Assembly (NCBI GenBank): GCA_964649085.1
Contig: CAZYPN010000007.1
Span: 62,001 to 126,000, forward strand
Direction: 5' to 3'
Length of the DNA stretch: 64,000 bases
From: JADMJV01 sp964649085
GTDB lineage: Bacteria; Vulcanimicrobiota; Xenobia; Xenobiales; JADMJV01
The notes beneath the pieces are model-generated. The model saw only the letters and a list, made by a program, of their open reading frames with translations, was not told the origin of the DNA and did not search any database. Every line of letters begins with the position of its first letter. Position 1 is the first letter of the stretch. Positions 48,633-57,093 of the stretch are shown here, one piece after another. A program made the translations under genes and the position numbers.

Positions 48633-50117
48633 ATGTCCACCGAAGATGAACTCATCGCCATCCGGCGTCAGCACCTGCAGGCCCTGGAGCAGGCCGGCAA
48701 AAACCCCTGGGGGCAGCGCTATCGCCGCGACCGCCTGGCCCAGTCGATCCACGACGAATTTGCCGAGTTGACCTCGGAGCAGGAAGGGCCGGTGGTGTCG
48801 CTGGCCGGGCGCATCACCGCCAACCGCGACATGGGCAAAGTGATGTTCATGGACCTCACCGATGTCAGCGGGCGCATCCAGTGTTACTTTCGCAAGAACG
48901 ACCTGGGCGACGACAGCTTCGCGCTGCTGGGCAACATCGACCTGGGCGATTTCCTGGGGGTGGTGGGCAAAGTCTTTCGCACCAAAAAGGGCGAGCTGTC
49001 GATTCACGTGTCCGAATGGACGCCGCTGGCCAAGTCGCTGCGCCCGCCGCCCGAGAAGTGGCACGGCCTGAAAGACGCCGAGCTGCGCTACCGCCAGCGC
49101 TACGTCGACCTGCTCTCGAACGCCGAAGTGCGCAGCACCTTCCAGCTGCGCTCGCGGATCCTCTCGGCCATGCGCCGCTATCTGGACGACCTGGGCTTCA
49201 TCGAGGTGGAAACGCCCACCATGTCGTCGCTGGCCGGCGGGGCCTCGGCGCGTCCCTTTATCACTCACCACAACGCCCTGGATATGCAGCTCTATCTGCG
49301 CATCGCCACCGAACTGTATCTCAAGCGCTGCATCGTGGGCGGGCTGGAGAAGGTCTACGAAATCGGCCGCATCTTCCGCAACGAGGGCATTTCCACGCGA
49401 CACAACCCCGAATTCACCATGATGGAGCTCTACGAGGCCTATTCCGACTACGAAGGCATGATGGAGCTGACCGAGGGGCTCTTTGCCCATCTGGCCGAGC
49501 ACGTGCTGGGCAGCGACACGGTGGAATTCGACGGCCACACGGTGCAGCTCAAGCCGCCCTTCCGCCGAGCCAGCATGGACGAGCTGCTGCGCGAGCACGC
49601 CGGGGTGGGGCTGCACGAGCTGCGCAACCCGGAGGTGTGCTTTGCCAAGGCCGCCGAGCTGAAGCTGGGCCTGGACCCCAAGAGCACCACCGTGGCCCAC
49701 GCCATCGACAAGATCCTCGACGAGACCGTGCTGCCGCACCTCATCCAGCCCACCTTCATGACCGATTATCCCATTGAGCTGTCGCCGCTGGCCAAGCGCA
49801 AGGAGGACGACCCCAACCTGACCTATCGCTTCGAGCTGTTCATCTGCGGGTCGGAAATCGCCAACGCCTTCTCGGAGCTCAACGACCCCGACGATCAACG
49901 CTCGCGCTTCGAAGCCCAGCAGGCCCTGAAAGACCTCGACGACGAGGCTCACCCCGTCGACGAAGACTACATTCTGGCTCTGCAACACGGCATGCCTCCC
50001 ACCGGCGGCATCGGCATTGGCATCGACCGACTGGTCATGCTGCTGACCGGCAAGCCCTCGATCCGCGACGTGATTCTCTTCCCGCTCATGCGTCCCCGAG
50101 CCCAGGACGATGAATAG
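48633..50117 (+). CDS. lysS: Lysyl-tRNA synthetase, class II
   Basis: 494 residues. The OB-fold anticodon domain (VVSLAGRITANRDMGKVMFM) precedes the class II core. Motif 2 is EIGRIFRNEGISTRHNPEFT and motif 3 is GGIGIGIDRLVMLLTG; the lysine-specific MMELYEAYSDYEG is present. It charges tRNA-Lys. AUG is preceded by CGGAGAGCACC. It overlaps alr by 8 bp, and follows the AAR cassette by 12 bp, so the whole 44.9-51.3 kb run may be one operon. Confidence 0.96.
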   Translation: MSTEDELIAIRRQHLQALEQAGKNPWGQRYRRDRLAQSIHDEFAELTSEQEGPVVSLAGRITANRDMGKVMFMDLTDVSGRIQCYFRKNDLGDDSFALLGNIDLGDFLGVVGKVFRTKKGELSIHVSEWTPLAKSLRPPPEKWHGLKDAELRYRQRYVDLLSNAEVRSTFQLRSRILSAMRRYLDDLGFIEVETPTMSSLAGGASARPFITHHNALDMQLYLRIATELYLKRCIVGGLEKVYEIGRIFRNEGISTRHNPEFTMMELYEAYSDYEGMMELTEGLFAHLAEHVLGSDTVEFDGHTVQLKPPFRRASMDELLREHAGVGLHELRNPEVCFAKAAELKLGLDPKSTTVAHAIDKILDETVLPHLIQPTFMTDYPIELSPLAKRKEDDPNLTYRFELFICGSEIANAFSELNDPDDQRSRFEAQQALKDLDDEAHPVDEDYILALQHGMPPTGGIGIGIDRLVMLLTGKPSIRDVILFPLMRPRAQDDE

Positions 50118-51309
50118 CACACCCCGTGCCTGGGTCGAGGTCGACCTGGGCGCCGTGCGCCACAACTGTCGCCGCCTTTCCACCTGGGCCGCTCCGGCCC
50201 GCTTCATCGCGGTGGTCAAGAGCAATGCCTACGGGCACGGCATGGAGGCGGTGGCCCGCGTGGCTCTGGAAGAGGGGGCCTGGGCCCTGGCCGTGGTCAA
50301 CGTCGACGAGGGTCTGCGCCTGCGTCGGGCCGGCTTTGCCTGTCCGGTGCTGGTGGTGGGCCCGATTTTCTCCAGCGAACTCCAGGCCGCCCTCGAGGCC
50401 GACCTGTCCTTACCCCTGTACAGCCACGAGATGCTCGACGAGGTGTCGGCCTGTGCCGAGGTGCTGGGGCGCAGGGCACGGGTGCACCTGAAGTTCGACA
50501 CGGGGCTGGGTCGGCTGGCCCTGCCCTGGGAGCAGGCCAACGAGTTTCTCGACCGGGCCTCCCTGGCACCCGGCCTGACCATCGAGGGCATCTATTCCCA
50601 CCTGGCCGACGCCGAGGGGCTGGACCAGCGCTATACGCTGCAGCAATTTCAGCGTTTCCAGGAAGTGCTGGAAAAAGCCCGAGCCCGGGGCATCGCCTAC
50701 GAGGTGGCCCATCTGTCGGCCAGCGCGGCCTCCATGCTACTGCAGCCCGCCCGGCTCGACGCCGTGCGCGTGGGCATCGCCCTCTATGGCCTGTGGCCGG
50801 CCGACGAAACCCGGCTGCTGCTGCTGTCGCGCGGGCACAACCTGTTCCAGGAACTCAATCTGCATTTCGGCTCGGGCCTGACCCCCGACCTGGACGCCTT
50901 GCTGCGCCCGGCCCTGAGCTACAAATGCCGCATCGCCCAGTTGAAGTGGGTGCCGGCCGACAGCCACATCGGCTACGGCTGCACCTTCCAAACCCAGCGG
51001 CCCACCCATCTGGCCATTCTGCCGGTGGGCTACTATGAGGGCTACGACCGCCACCTGTCCAACCAGGGGGAGGTGCTGATTCGCGGGCGTCGCGCCCGAG
51101 TGTTGGGGCGGGTGTGCATGAACGTGACCACCGTCGACGTCACCGATATTCCCGAAATCAGCCTCGACGACGAGGTCGTGCTGCTGGGTTCTCAGGGTGG
51201 CCAGCGCATCAGCGCCGAGGAGTGGGCTCGCCGCATCGGCACTATCAACTACGAGGTGGTCACCCGCATTCCCGAGCACATCCCGCGATGCTATCTAGAG
51301 AGCTCGTAG
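50110..51309 (+). CDS. alr: Alanine racemase
   Basis: 399 residues. K37 in FIAVVKSNAYGHG forms the PLP Schiff base, and Y289 in SHIGYGCTF is the second catalytic base. TIEGIYSHLADAEG and RVCMNVTTVDVTDIP are family blocks. It makes D-alanine for peptidoglycan. A segment of ~25 extra residues (LLLLSRGHNLFQELNLHFGS region) precedes the C-terminal domain. The start overlaps lysS by 8 bp. The 3' end abuts an antitoxin relic on the other strand. Confidence 0.95.
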   Translation: MNSTPRAWVEVDLGAVRHNCRRLSTWAAPARFIAVVKSNAYGHGMEAVARVALEEGAWALAVVNVDEGLRLRRAGFACPVLVVGPIFSSELQAALEADLSLPLYSHEMLDEVSACAEVLGRRARVHLKFDTGLGRLALPWEQANEFLDRASLAPGLTIEGIYSHLADAEGLDQRYTLQQFQRFQEVLEKARARGIAYEVAHLSASAASMLLQPARLDAVRVGIALYGLWPADETRLLLLSRGHNLFQELNLHFGSGLTPDLDALLRPALSYKCRIAQLKWVPADSHIGYGCTFQTQRPTHLAILPVGYYEGYDRHLSNQGEVLIRGRRARVLGRVCMNVTTVDVTDIPEISLDDEVVLLGSQGGQRISAEEWARRIGTINYEVVTRIPEHIPRCYLESS

Positions 51310-51450
51310 CCCTGTCTGCCAAGTGCACATCATGCGGCTCTTCAGCCAGTGCCGCATGCAAAATGTGACGCGCTTCTTCTGCTGAGCCGCGCGAATGTGC
51401 AGCTTGCGCTTGATTTCCCCATCCGGGTTGCGAATGGTTATACTTGCCAT
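51295..51450 (-). pseudogene. Frameshifted FitA-type antitoxin relic
   Basis: From ATG 51450 (GAGGTGAGC just upstream) the frame reads MASITIRNPDGEIKRKLHIR then AAQQKK, the ribbon-helix-helix start of FitA/plasmid-stability antitoxins. It then gives meaningless residues until a stop at 51295. In the next frame the same DNA reads EEARHILHAALAEEPHDVHL ADRA, which is the expected continuation ('...EEARHIL..AL'). Normal proteins have about 5-6 residues between RAA and EEARHIL that are absent here, so a deletion plus frameshift broke the gene. No PIN toxin lies next to it. Confidence 0.75.
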
Positions 51451-51504
51451 GCTCACCTCTAACGCATCAATGATTGCGTCGTAATCACTGGCAATCCCTG
51501 GTTG

Positions 51505-52149
51505 TCAACCATAACGATGACAATTGGAGTATTCGAAGCGGGGCCAACTTGCGGGCTCAACCTGAGCCCTGGCGAACTCAACGGTTGCTGCCGGACCGGG
51601 CGGGACGGGACAAAGTCGCTGCTGCATTTCGCGCAAATCAGTACTCAGGGGTTCTGGCAGCCGGAGGCGGCTGGGAGCAATCGGCACCTGGAACTCCAGG
51701 GTTTGGCCGTTTTGCTGGCGGATGCTCAGGCGGCTCTCCTTCGAGTCGAAAGAGCAGCCCTCGGGCAGGCTGCCATCAGCAGCGATGGTGATGCGCGCAA
51801 CCCAGCGGCTGCTGGGTTCCCAATATTCGAACTGCATGCTGGAGTCGGCGTTGATGCGCTGGCGCACGCTGCCACCATCGCCGCTGGGACCGCAAATTTC
51901 CACCCCCGAAGTGCCAGAAATCACGCTGCGGCGGCCCTGCCGCAAGTGAGGGAGCGGCAGAAACGGCTCGTTGGGTGCCGAGCGAATGAAGGCATCGGTA
52001 TGGCCCAGGCTGTCAGAGCCGCCGCCGAAGCGCAACTCGGTGCCGTTGCTAAACTGTACTTCGTGGCGAAACCAGCCAAAGGTCTTGCGTCGGATCATCT
52101 GGCCCGGTGGGTATTCGACGGTGCGTTGAGGTAGTTGGTCAGGTTGCAT
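51505..52149 (-). CDS. Unrecognised beta-rich protein (214 residues)
   Basis: The ATG at 52149 has GGTAGG about 9 bp upstream. Soluble, rich in strands and polar residues (IRRKTFGWFRHEVQFSNGTE, LRFGGGSDSLGHTDAFIRSA, ISGTSGVEICGPSGDGGSVR, FEYWEPSSRWVARITIAADG). No signal peptide, domain or catalytic motif recognised. Its codon use looks like the neighbours', but the region (antitoxin relic beside it) seems less conserved than the rest. It stands alone on its strand. Confidence 0.6.
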   Translation of the reverse strand: MQPDQLPQRTVEYPPGQMIRRKTFGWFRHEVQFSNGTELRFGGGSDSLGHTDAFIRSAPNEPFLPLPHLRQGRRSVISGTSGVEICGPSGDGGSVRQRINADSSMQFEYWEPSSRWVARITIAADGSLPEGCSFDSKESRLSIRQQNGQTLEFQVPIAPSRLRLPEPLSTDLREMQQRLCPVPPGPAATVEFARAQVEPASWPRFEYSNCHRYG

Positions 52150-52313
52150 AGGAACAACCTACCGTCGTCGACTTAGGACAAGCTTAGACAGCGGACACCG
52201 GGGTAACAGCTTCGCGACCGAACTGCGAAGAAATCAGCCTCAGAAAAACTCCCTTCTAAGGCAGGTCTTGGCCCTCGTGGCTATGGTTGCCTTATCCCCC
52301 AGGAGGTCAGACT

Positions 52314-52616
52314 GTGACGATCCACTCTTATTATCCCCGAACCCTTCCCCGCGAGAAATCCTCGCTCCAACCGCCAGCGAGTCGGGTTGAAGAGACTCTT
52401 CCTCTGGAAACCTACGAGCCGAGCTGTCGAGCGCCCATCGAGCCACAACTCTCCAACCTGCAGACGGCTATGGGCATCGTGCTTGGTTCGGCAGCCGTAG
52501 GTGGCTTGCTCGGCGCCGGGGCAACCTTCCTGGCCACAGGCAGTCCGTGGCTTGCGGCAGTGGGCTACTTCAGCGGTAGTGTGGGTGGCCTTGCGGTGGG
52601 TGCCCTGATGGCTTAG
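52314..52616 (+). CDS. Small protein with glycine-zipper membrane segment
   Basis: 100 residues from GTG 52314 with AGGAGG 7-8 bp upstream. The first 55 residues are polar and probably disordered. The rest is a glycine-zipper-type hydrophobic region (AMGIVLGSAAVGGLLGAGAT, then WLAAVGYFSGSVGGLAVGAL). It converges on the metalloprotease gene with a 4-bp 3' overlap, and that protein ends in the same sort of glycine-zipper region (PWLATAGGWAGALIGSYALG). The shared PWLA...G...G pattern suggests the two C-termini are related. Confidence 0.7.
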   Translation: MTIHSYYPRTLPREKSSLQPPASRVEETLPLETYEPSCRAPIEPQLSNLQTAMGIVLGSAAVGGLLGAGATFLATGSPWLAAVGYFSGSVGGLAVGALMA

Positions 52617-54463
52617 CCCTTGTTTTGGGGTGTATCTTCCGTGAGTTTGCGACCCAACACTGCCCCGGCCTTGCCCAGAGCGTAGGAACCGATCAGCGCG
52701 CCAGCCCAACCACCTGCCGTAGCCAACCAGGGGGCCTGAGGCACCAGCAGCGTGGCCAGCGCCCGCCCCCCCATGGACCCCGCCACCGTGCCGGCGGCGG
52801 CGCCGGCCACGGCCCCACCCACAATTTTGGCCAGAAATACCTTGTCGCCGCGGGTCAGATCGTAAGGACTGGGATTGGGCTCGGGCTGCTTGGCTCGCTG
52901 GTATCCATAGAGGCCCAACCCGGCCATGCCGCCACCGATGCGTCCCCACAGCGAACCCGTAGCCACAGCACCGGCCCCTCCCAGCGCGCTGCCTACGCCC
53001 ACGCCGATCAGCGATCCGGCCACGGCGCCGCCCACGGTGAACAGCAACCCTTTGAGCATGGCTCCGCCCGAGACGCCCTGATCATACTCGTTGGGCAAAT
53101 ACTGGGCCTGGCTCAAATCAACGCCGGCTTTCTTCAGCTCCTGACCGATGGCCGTGGCGGCCATGCCGAAAGGACCGGTGGCCACGGCCACAAAACGATC
53201 GGCATTGCGATTGGCCTCTTTGATCTTCTCGGGGTCGTCGCCCACGGCCACCTGCATGCCCAGGTTGATGGCCGAAGCCACCGTGGCCAGTGGCGCGCCA
53301 CCCGGAATGCCCAGCATGATGCCGCTGATCAAATTCATCTTGCCCTGCAACTTCAGAGCCTCATCGCCCTTGACGTAGCCCTTCTCCAGAGCCAGGGCTC
53401 CGCGATGCAGCTGGATGGGCGAGAGCAGAGCCAGGCCGGTTTCCAGCGCCGTGCGCATGTAGGGTACCTTGCCCAAAAACTCGCCGGCAGTGCGTCCGGC
53501 CTGACGCACGGAGGGGCGATCGACGAGCTCTTCCACCGGCGAATTGATGCGGTTCTGCTCGATAACCCGAGCCTTGTCGGGAAACTCGGCCCGAAACTTG
53601 TCCGGGTCCTGAGTGTAGTGCTCATAGGACTCGGCGAAATCTTCATAGCGATTGCTCTCGGCATAGCCAGAGACAAAGGGCGCCTTGCCGAATGGGCCCC
53701 GCCAGTTCAGGCTGCCGATCAGCCCGTAGCCGCCCGAATAGTCTACCGTATGACCCAGCTCGTGACGCACCAGTTCGGGCCCGCGCTGGGCACTGTCGAG
53801 GTAGCCCTGGTCGAGAAGAATGCGATTGTGGGTCAGTCCGGGCTGGGCCATGCCCGAGATGCCCGTGTCGGTCAGGTTGGGAATGACCTCCATCGTAGAG
53901 GTGGTCACCACTTCTTTCAGAGGCAACTGGTCCAGGGTGTCGTAAATCAGCCGCTGCTGCTCTGGGGTGGCCCCGACCACGGTGGGATAAATGAACTTGG
54001 GAAGAGACTGCAGCCCCGAAGCCACGGTTAAGGCGGCATCGGTCAGCTTGCTGCCCCTGGCCTTCTCCTCCAGGTTGATACCCCCGCGTTTCTTTTCCAG
54101 CCCGTAGCCGATCAAAGCTGCCACGCCCCCCGTGAGTACGCCCCCTCCGATAGCCACACCGCCCACCACGGCCGGATTGTCCTTGGCCAGATGAACCCCC
54201 AGGGGCGTGGCACCCACGAGGCCGACGGTGGTGCCCACCATGTTGAAGGCCCAGATCGTCGACAGATAACGAAGATGCTCCAGAGTTTCCCGGGTCAATC
54301 CTTTGACAAAACGAGTAATACGAACCTCGCGCGTATTGGGCGGGGGCGCTGGCGGTTGGGAAGGATGTTCCACCTTGTCCACGGGGGTCGTCGCAGACGC
54401 AGGCTCGGCCTTGGGGAGGGGGCGGAGCTGGGGAAGCGTAGCGGGAGCCTGCTGGATCTTCAC
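52613..54463 (-). CDS. HELGH zinc metalloprotease with glycine-zipper membrane regions
   Basis: 616 residues. A Pro-rich N-terminus (1-48) precedes one hydrophobic hairpin (WAFNMVGTTVGLVGATPLGV; GGVAIGGGVLTGGVAALIGY, ~71-120). The protease core has LVRHELGHTVDYSG (H234, E235, H238) and RYEDFAESYEHY (~272-283), where E274 or E278 may be the third zinc ligand. This recalls the anthrax-lethal-factor-like (ATLF) protease pattern. The C-terminal third has two or three glycine-zipper hydrophobic regions (GGAVAGSLIGVGVGSALGG, KIVGGAVAGAAAGTVAGSMG). No signal peptide. Such proteases may be effectors or self-processing enzymes; the role here is unknown. Confidence 0.75.
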   Translation of the reverse strand: MKIQQAPATLPQLRPLPKAEPASATTPVDKVEHPSQPPAPPPNTREVRITRFVKGLTRETLEHLRYLSTIWAFNMVGTTVGLVGATPLGVHLAKDNPAVVGGVAIGGGVLTGGVAALIGYGLEKKRGGINLEEKARGSKLTDAALTVASGLQSLPKFIYPTVVGATPEQQRLIYDTLDQLPLKEVVTTSTMEVIPNLTDTGISGMAQPGLTHNRILLDQGYLDSAQRGPELVRHELGHTVDYSGGYGLIGSLNWRGPFGKAPFVSGYAESNRYEDFAESYEHYTQDPDKFRAEFPDKARVIEQNRINSPVEELVDRPSVRQAGRTAGEFLGKVPYMRTALETGLALLSPIQLHRGALALEKGYVKGDEALKLQGKMNLISGIMLGIPGGAPLATVASAINLGMQVAVGDDPEKIKEANRNADRFVAVATGPFGMAATAIGQELKKAGVDLSQAQYLPNEYDQGVSGGAMLKGLLFTVGGAVAGSLIGVGVGSALGGAGAVATGSLWGRIGGGMAGLGLYGYQRAKQPEPNPSPYDLTRGDKVFLAKIVGGAVAGAAAGTVAGSMGGRALATLLVPQAPWLATAGGWAGALIGSYALGKAGAVLGRKLTEDTPQNKG

Positions 54464-54497
54464 CCCTTGAGTGTAGGCCAGGCGGCTGAAAAATGTC

Positions 54498-55175
54498 TTA
54501 CCGGTTTGTGAGCTTTCCGTCGCGCTGCGCCAGCATGACCCAGTGGTTCAACACGGCCTCGGCCTTGAATCGCTGGAAGCCCAGGGGCAGCAACCAGGCC
54601 TGCAGTTGCTCGGGAGGCAGCACATGAAGGTGCTCGGGGTTGTCATCGGGTCGCGAGGGCACGCTGAGAATCAAGGACTGGTCGGTAACTCGCGCCACCT
54701 CGGCCAGGCACCGCTGAGGGTCGGGGGTATGCTCCAACACCTCGAGCAACGTCACCAGTGGGAACTCGCGCTCGCCGAAGGGCAAGGCGTGCAACTCGCC
54801 CTGCAGGGCCGACAGCCGGGTTACGCCGCCCCGAGCCACCGTGTTCAGGTCGGCCACCCGATAGTCGAGACGGTCCAAACAGGTAACCTCCAGGTAAGGG
54901 AACTCGTCCAGCAGAGGCCACAGAAACGCCCCCCGTCCGGTGCCCAGGTCGAGCAATCGCGGGGGCTGCAGCCCCTTCAGCCAGCCCAGCACCTTGCGCA
55001 CCCTCGGCAATCCGGACGTGCGCTTGAAGCGGTGCAGGCGCAGCCCGGCCTGCTGGCCTTGTTGAACCAGTGCCTCACAGTCGGCCTCTGAAAGCTCCTC
55101 GAGCCGAGGCTGCAACACCCCCAGCGACCCGCGTACGTAGGCGGCCGCTAACCAGGCATAGTGCGACTCGTTCAA
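54498..55175 (-). CDS. SAM-dependent methyltransferase (class I)
   Basis: 225 residues. LLDLGTGRGAFLWPLLDEFP is the SAM glycine loop; VTCLDRLDYRV, LPFGEREFPLVTLLEVLEHT (motif IV) and PSRPDDNPEHLHVLPPEQLQ follow the Methyltransf_11/UbiE-like order. The acceptor is unknown. It is the last gene of a five-gene overlapping minus-strand run and overlaps the RNA-ligase gene by 4 bp, so an acceptor related to RNA end metabolism is possible (inference). Confidence 0.82.
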   Translation of the reverse strand: MNESHYAWLAAAYVRGSLGVLQPRLEELSEADCEALVQQGQQAGLRLHRFKRTSGLPRVRKVLGWLKGLQPPRLLDLGTGRGAFLWPLLDEFPYLEVTCLDRLDYRVADLNTVARGGVTRLSALQGELHALPFGEREFPLVTLLEVLEHTPDPQRCLAEVARVTDQSLILSVPSRPDDNPEHLHVLPPEQLQAWLLPLGFQRFKAEAVLNHWVMLAQRDGKLTNR

Positions 55176-55948
55176 AACAACACCACCTCAGCAGCCAGCT
55201 GGTTGGGCACAATGGGTCGCTGCAGCCAATGGCTCTGGCTCTCGAGCACCTGAGTCAGAAAACTGGCGCGCACATATTTGTATCGCTCTGCCACTCTGCC
55301 GTCTTCCTCTACTTTGAGGTAGAGTCCCTCGCTCAGGGGACTGGGGTCGGTCTCCCGAGCCACCTGTTGCCGATCCAGACCGAGCTCATCGCTGCTTCGC
55401 AGCAGAGTCTCCCAGGCCTGACTCGAACGGAAGAGCGAAGGCTGCACCCAACCTTCCAACTCGGAACGTTGGGGAGCCACGCCCTGCCAGAGAACCGGAA
55501 CCGATACCACCGGCAACCCCCGCAGCAGGCTGCGCCGCGACGGGGTGTCGAGGAATTGTTGGCCAGCGCGATCGTAAAGGTCGAACTCCAGAAAATAGTG
55601 GGGCAACTGGTCGTAAAACACTGTGTGCTTGGCATAGAGCCATTCGCCAAACATCAGGTAGCGATCGCCCAGCACCTCCCACAGGCATTGGCGATGAGCC
55701 TGAGCCCAGCTCTTGAGCAGGTTAAAGTGGCGCTCTCGATGTCCTCCCACCAGATAGTGGCCCCGCGACTGCAACTGGAGTTCGCCTTCGGAGGAGAAGG
55801 AGATGCCACTGTTGGCACCATCGAGTTTCTCCTCGATCACCAGCCAGCGGCCCGCCAGTTGCTGGTAGGGAACCCCGTCCAGCTCTTCATCGCCGGGCTG
55901 AAAACGGCTGCCCTCGACGTGATGGGTGCGAGGATACTTGAACATCAC
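55172..55948 (-). CDS. RNA-ligase-family nucleotidyltransferase
   Basis: 258 residues. Motif I is VIEEKLDGANSGISF, with the adenylated lysine K41. Motif III is YLMFGEWLYAKHTVFYDQLP (followed by FLEFDLYD), and the C-terminal EGLYLKVEEDGRVAERYKYV carries motifs IV and V. This matches the RNA_ligase (T4 Rnl2/DraRnl-like) superfamily at the size of a minimal ligase domain. It should join 5'-phosphate and 3'-OH ends of RNA using ATP. No polynucleotide kinase or phosphatase gene is in the operon. Overlaps the oxidase and methyltransferase by 4 bp each. Confidence 0.8.
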   Translation of the reverse strand: MMFKYPRTHHVEGSRFQPGDEELDGVPYQQLAGRWLVIEEKLDGANSGISFSSEGELQLQSRGHYLVGGHRERHFNLLKSWAQAHRQCLWEVLGDRYLMFGEWLYAKHTVFYDQLPHYFLEFDLYDRAGQQFLDTPSRRSLLRGLPVVSVPVLWQGVAPQRSELEGWVQPSLFRSSQAWETLLRSSDELGLDRQQVARETDPSPLSEGLYLKVEEDGRVAERYKYVRASFLTQVLESQSHWLQRPIVPNQLAAEVVLF

Positions 55949-57093
55949 CAGGGGCGTGCCGCAGGCCAGGCAAAATGTCGGCGGTGCTGCTCAAACTCGG
56001 GCAACGAAGTCGAACCCTCCAGACACAGCTCGGCCAGAACCCTGCCCGTGAGCGGAGCAAACTTGAAGCCATGACCCGAAAAGCCCGCTCCCACTACAAC
56101 CCTGGGTTCCCCGGGCCAATGGTCGAGCACGAAGTCTTCACTGACCGTATTGGTGTACATGCAGGGTTCATAACCAACCCGACGCGGACTTCCACTCCAT
56201 TGCTCGGCAATAAAATGCTCCAGGGTGCTGGCCGCCTCAACCGGAAGCTCTTGGGGCAGCTGGCGCTCGGGGCTGTCCGCGAGCGGCCCGGTGCGATGAT
56301 GGGCGATTTTCACGCCCGGCCGCTCAAACTCGGGAAGGCCGTAAAAAGAAGAAAAGCTGTCCTTACCCAGATACACCCAGCAGGGGAACTGGCCCACGCC
56401 CATCGGACTGTCCAGCTGGTAATAGGCCACGTCCTGGTGGGCTGCCCGCAAGGCCGGCATCAGTCCGGGCAACTGGCTGGCAGCCCAGGGCCCCAGAGTG
56501 AGAATCAAGCGCTCACAGAGCAGGGGGCCCTGGCTCGTGTGCAGTTCGAGGTGCCGGGCCTGGGGGCGCCACTCCAGCAGCTGGCAGCCTTCCAGCAGCA
56601 CCTCCGCCAGTTGCTGGCGCAGAAAGTCACGGGTGCGCTGAGCGGCCACCACCGCGCAGCTGTGATCCACCACCACCTTGGAAGTGTCGCTAAACCGGAA
56701 CGGTGGAAAGCGCTTCGAGGCTTCGGCTGGCGACAGCACCTCGACCCGGGCCAGCGCGGCGGGAACCGCCTGCAAGCTGTGCCAATGGGTATCCACGCCC
56801 GGCCCAAAAAAGATGCCCGGATTGGGGTGCAACAGCGGGGTGCCGGCCAGCTGTTCCCAATGAGGCCAGAGCCGTTCGTGAACCAGCTGCATCAGCTCCA
56901 CATACTTGGCACTGCTGTAACTGCTGCGGGTGATGCGCGAGCGCCCGTGTGAACTGCCCCGAAGATGTTCGCCCCGATGCTGCTCGAGCAAGGCCAGTGA
57001 AGCCACCCCCCGCTCTTTCAGGCATTGAGCCGTGGCCAGGCCGTTGATGCCCGCCCCCACCACAATGACTTCAAACTGCTTCATGTCGGTCAC
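55945..57093 (-). CDS. Sarcosine oxidase / N-methyl amino acid oxidase-like flavoenzyme
   Basis: 382 residues. VIVVGAGINGLATAQCLKER is the FAD dinucleotide site. HLRGSSHGRSRITRSSYSSA is the Arg-rich monomeric sarcosine oxidase signature. YEPCMYTNTVSEDFVLDHWP contains the Cys that binds FAD covalently in this group, and GFSGHGFKFAPLTGRVLAE closes the fold. It should oxidise an N-methyl or secondary amine to imine and hydrogen peroxide. Predicted cytosolic. It overlaps the MFS gene by 23 bp and the ligase by 4 bp. Confidence 0.85.
   Translation of the reverse strand: MTDMKQFEVIVVGAGINGLATAQCLKERGVASLALLEQHRGEHLRGSSHGRSRITRSSYSSAKYVELMQLVHERLWPHWEQLAGTPLLHPNPGIFFGPGVDTHWHSLQAVPAALARVEVLSPAEASKRFPPFRFSDTSKVVVDHSCAVVAAQRTRDFLRQQLAEVLLEGCQLLEWRPQARHLELHTSQGPLLCERLILTLGPWAASQLPGLMPALRAAHQDVAYYQLDSPMGVGQFPCWVYLGKDSFSSFYGLPEFERPGVKIAHHRTGPLADSPERQLPQELPVEAASTLEHFIAEQWSGSPRRVGYEPCMYTNTVSEDFVLDHWPGEPRVVVGAGFSGHGFKFAPLTGRVLAELCLEGSTSLPEFEQHRRHFAWPAARPW

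Noticed and set aside
48579..50225. 548-residue minus-strand open frame
   Set aside because: It is antisense to lysS, which has all class II synthetase motifs. High GC gives long shadow frames.
52625..54031. 468-residue plus-strand frame
   Set aside because: Antisense to the HELGH metalloprotease, whose motifs are on the minus strand.
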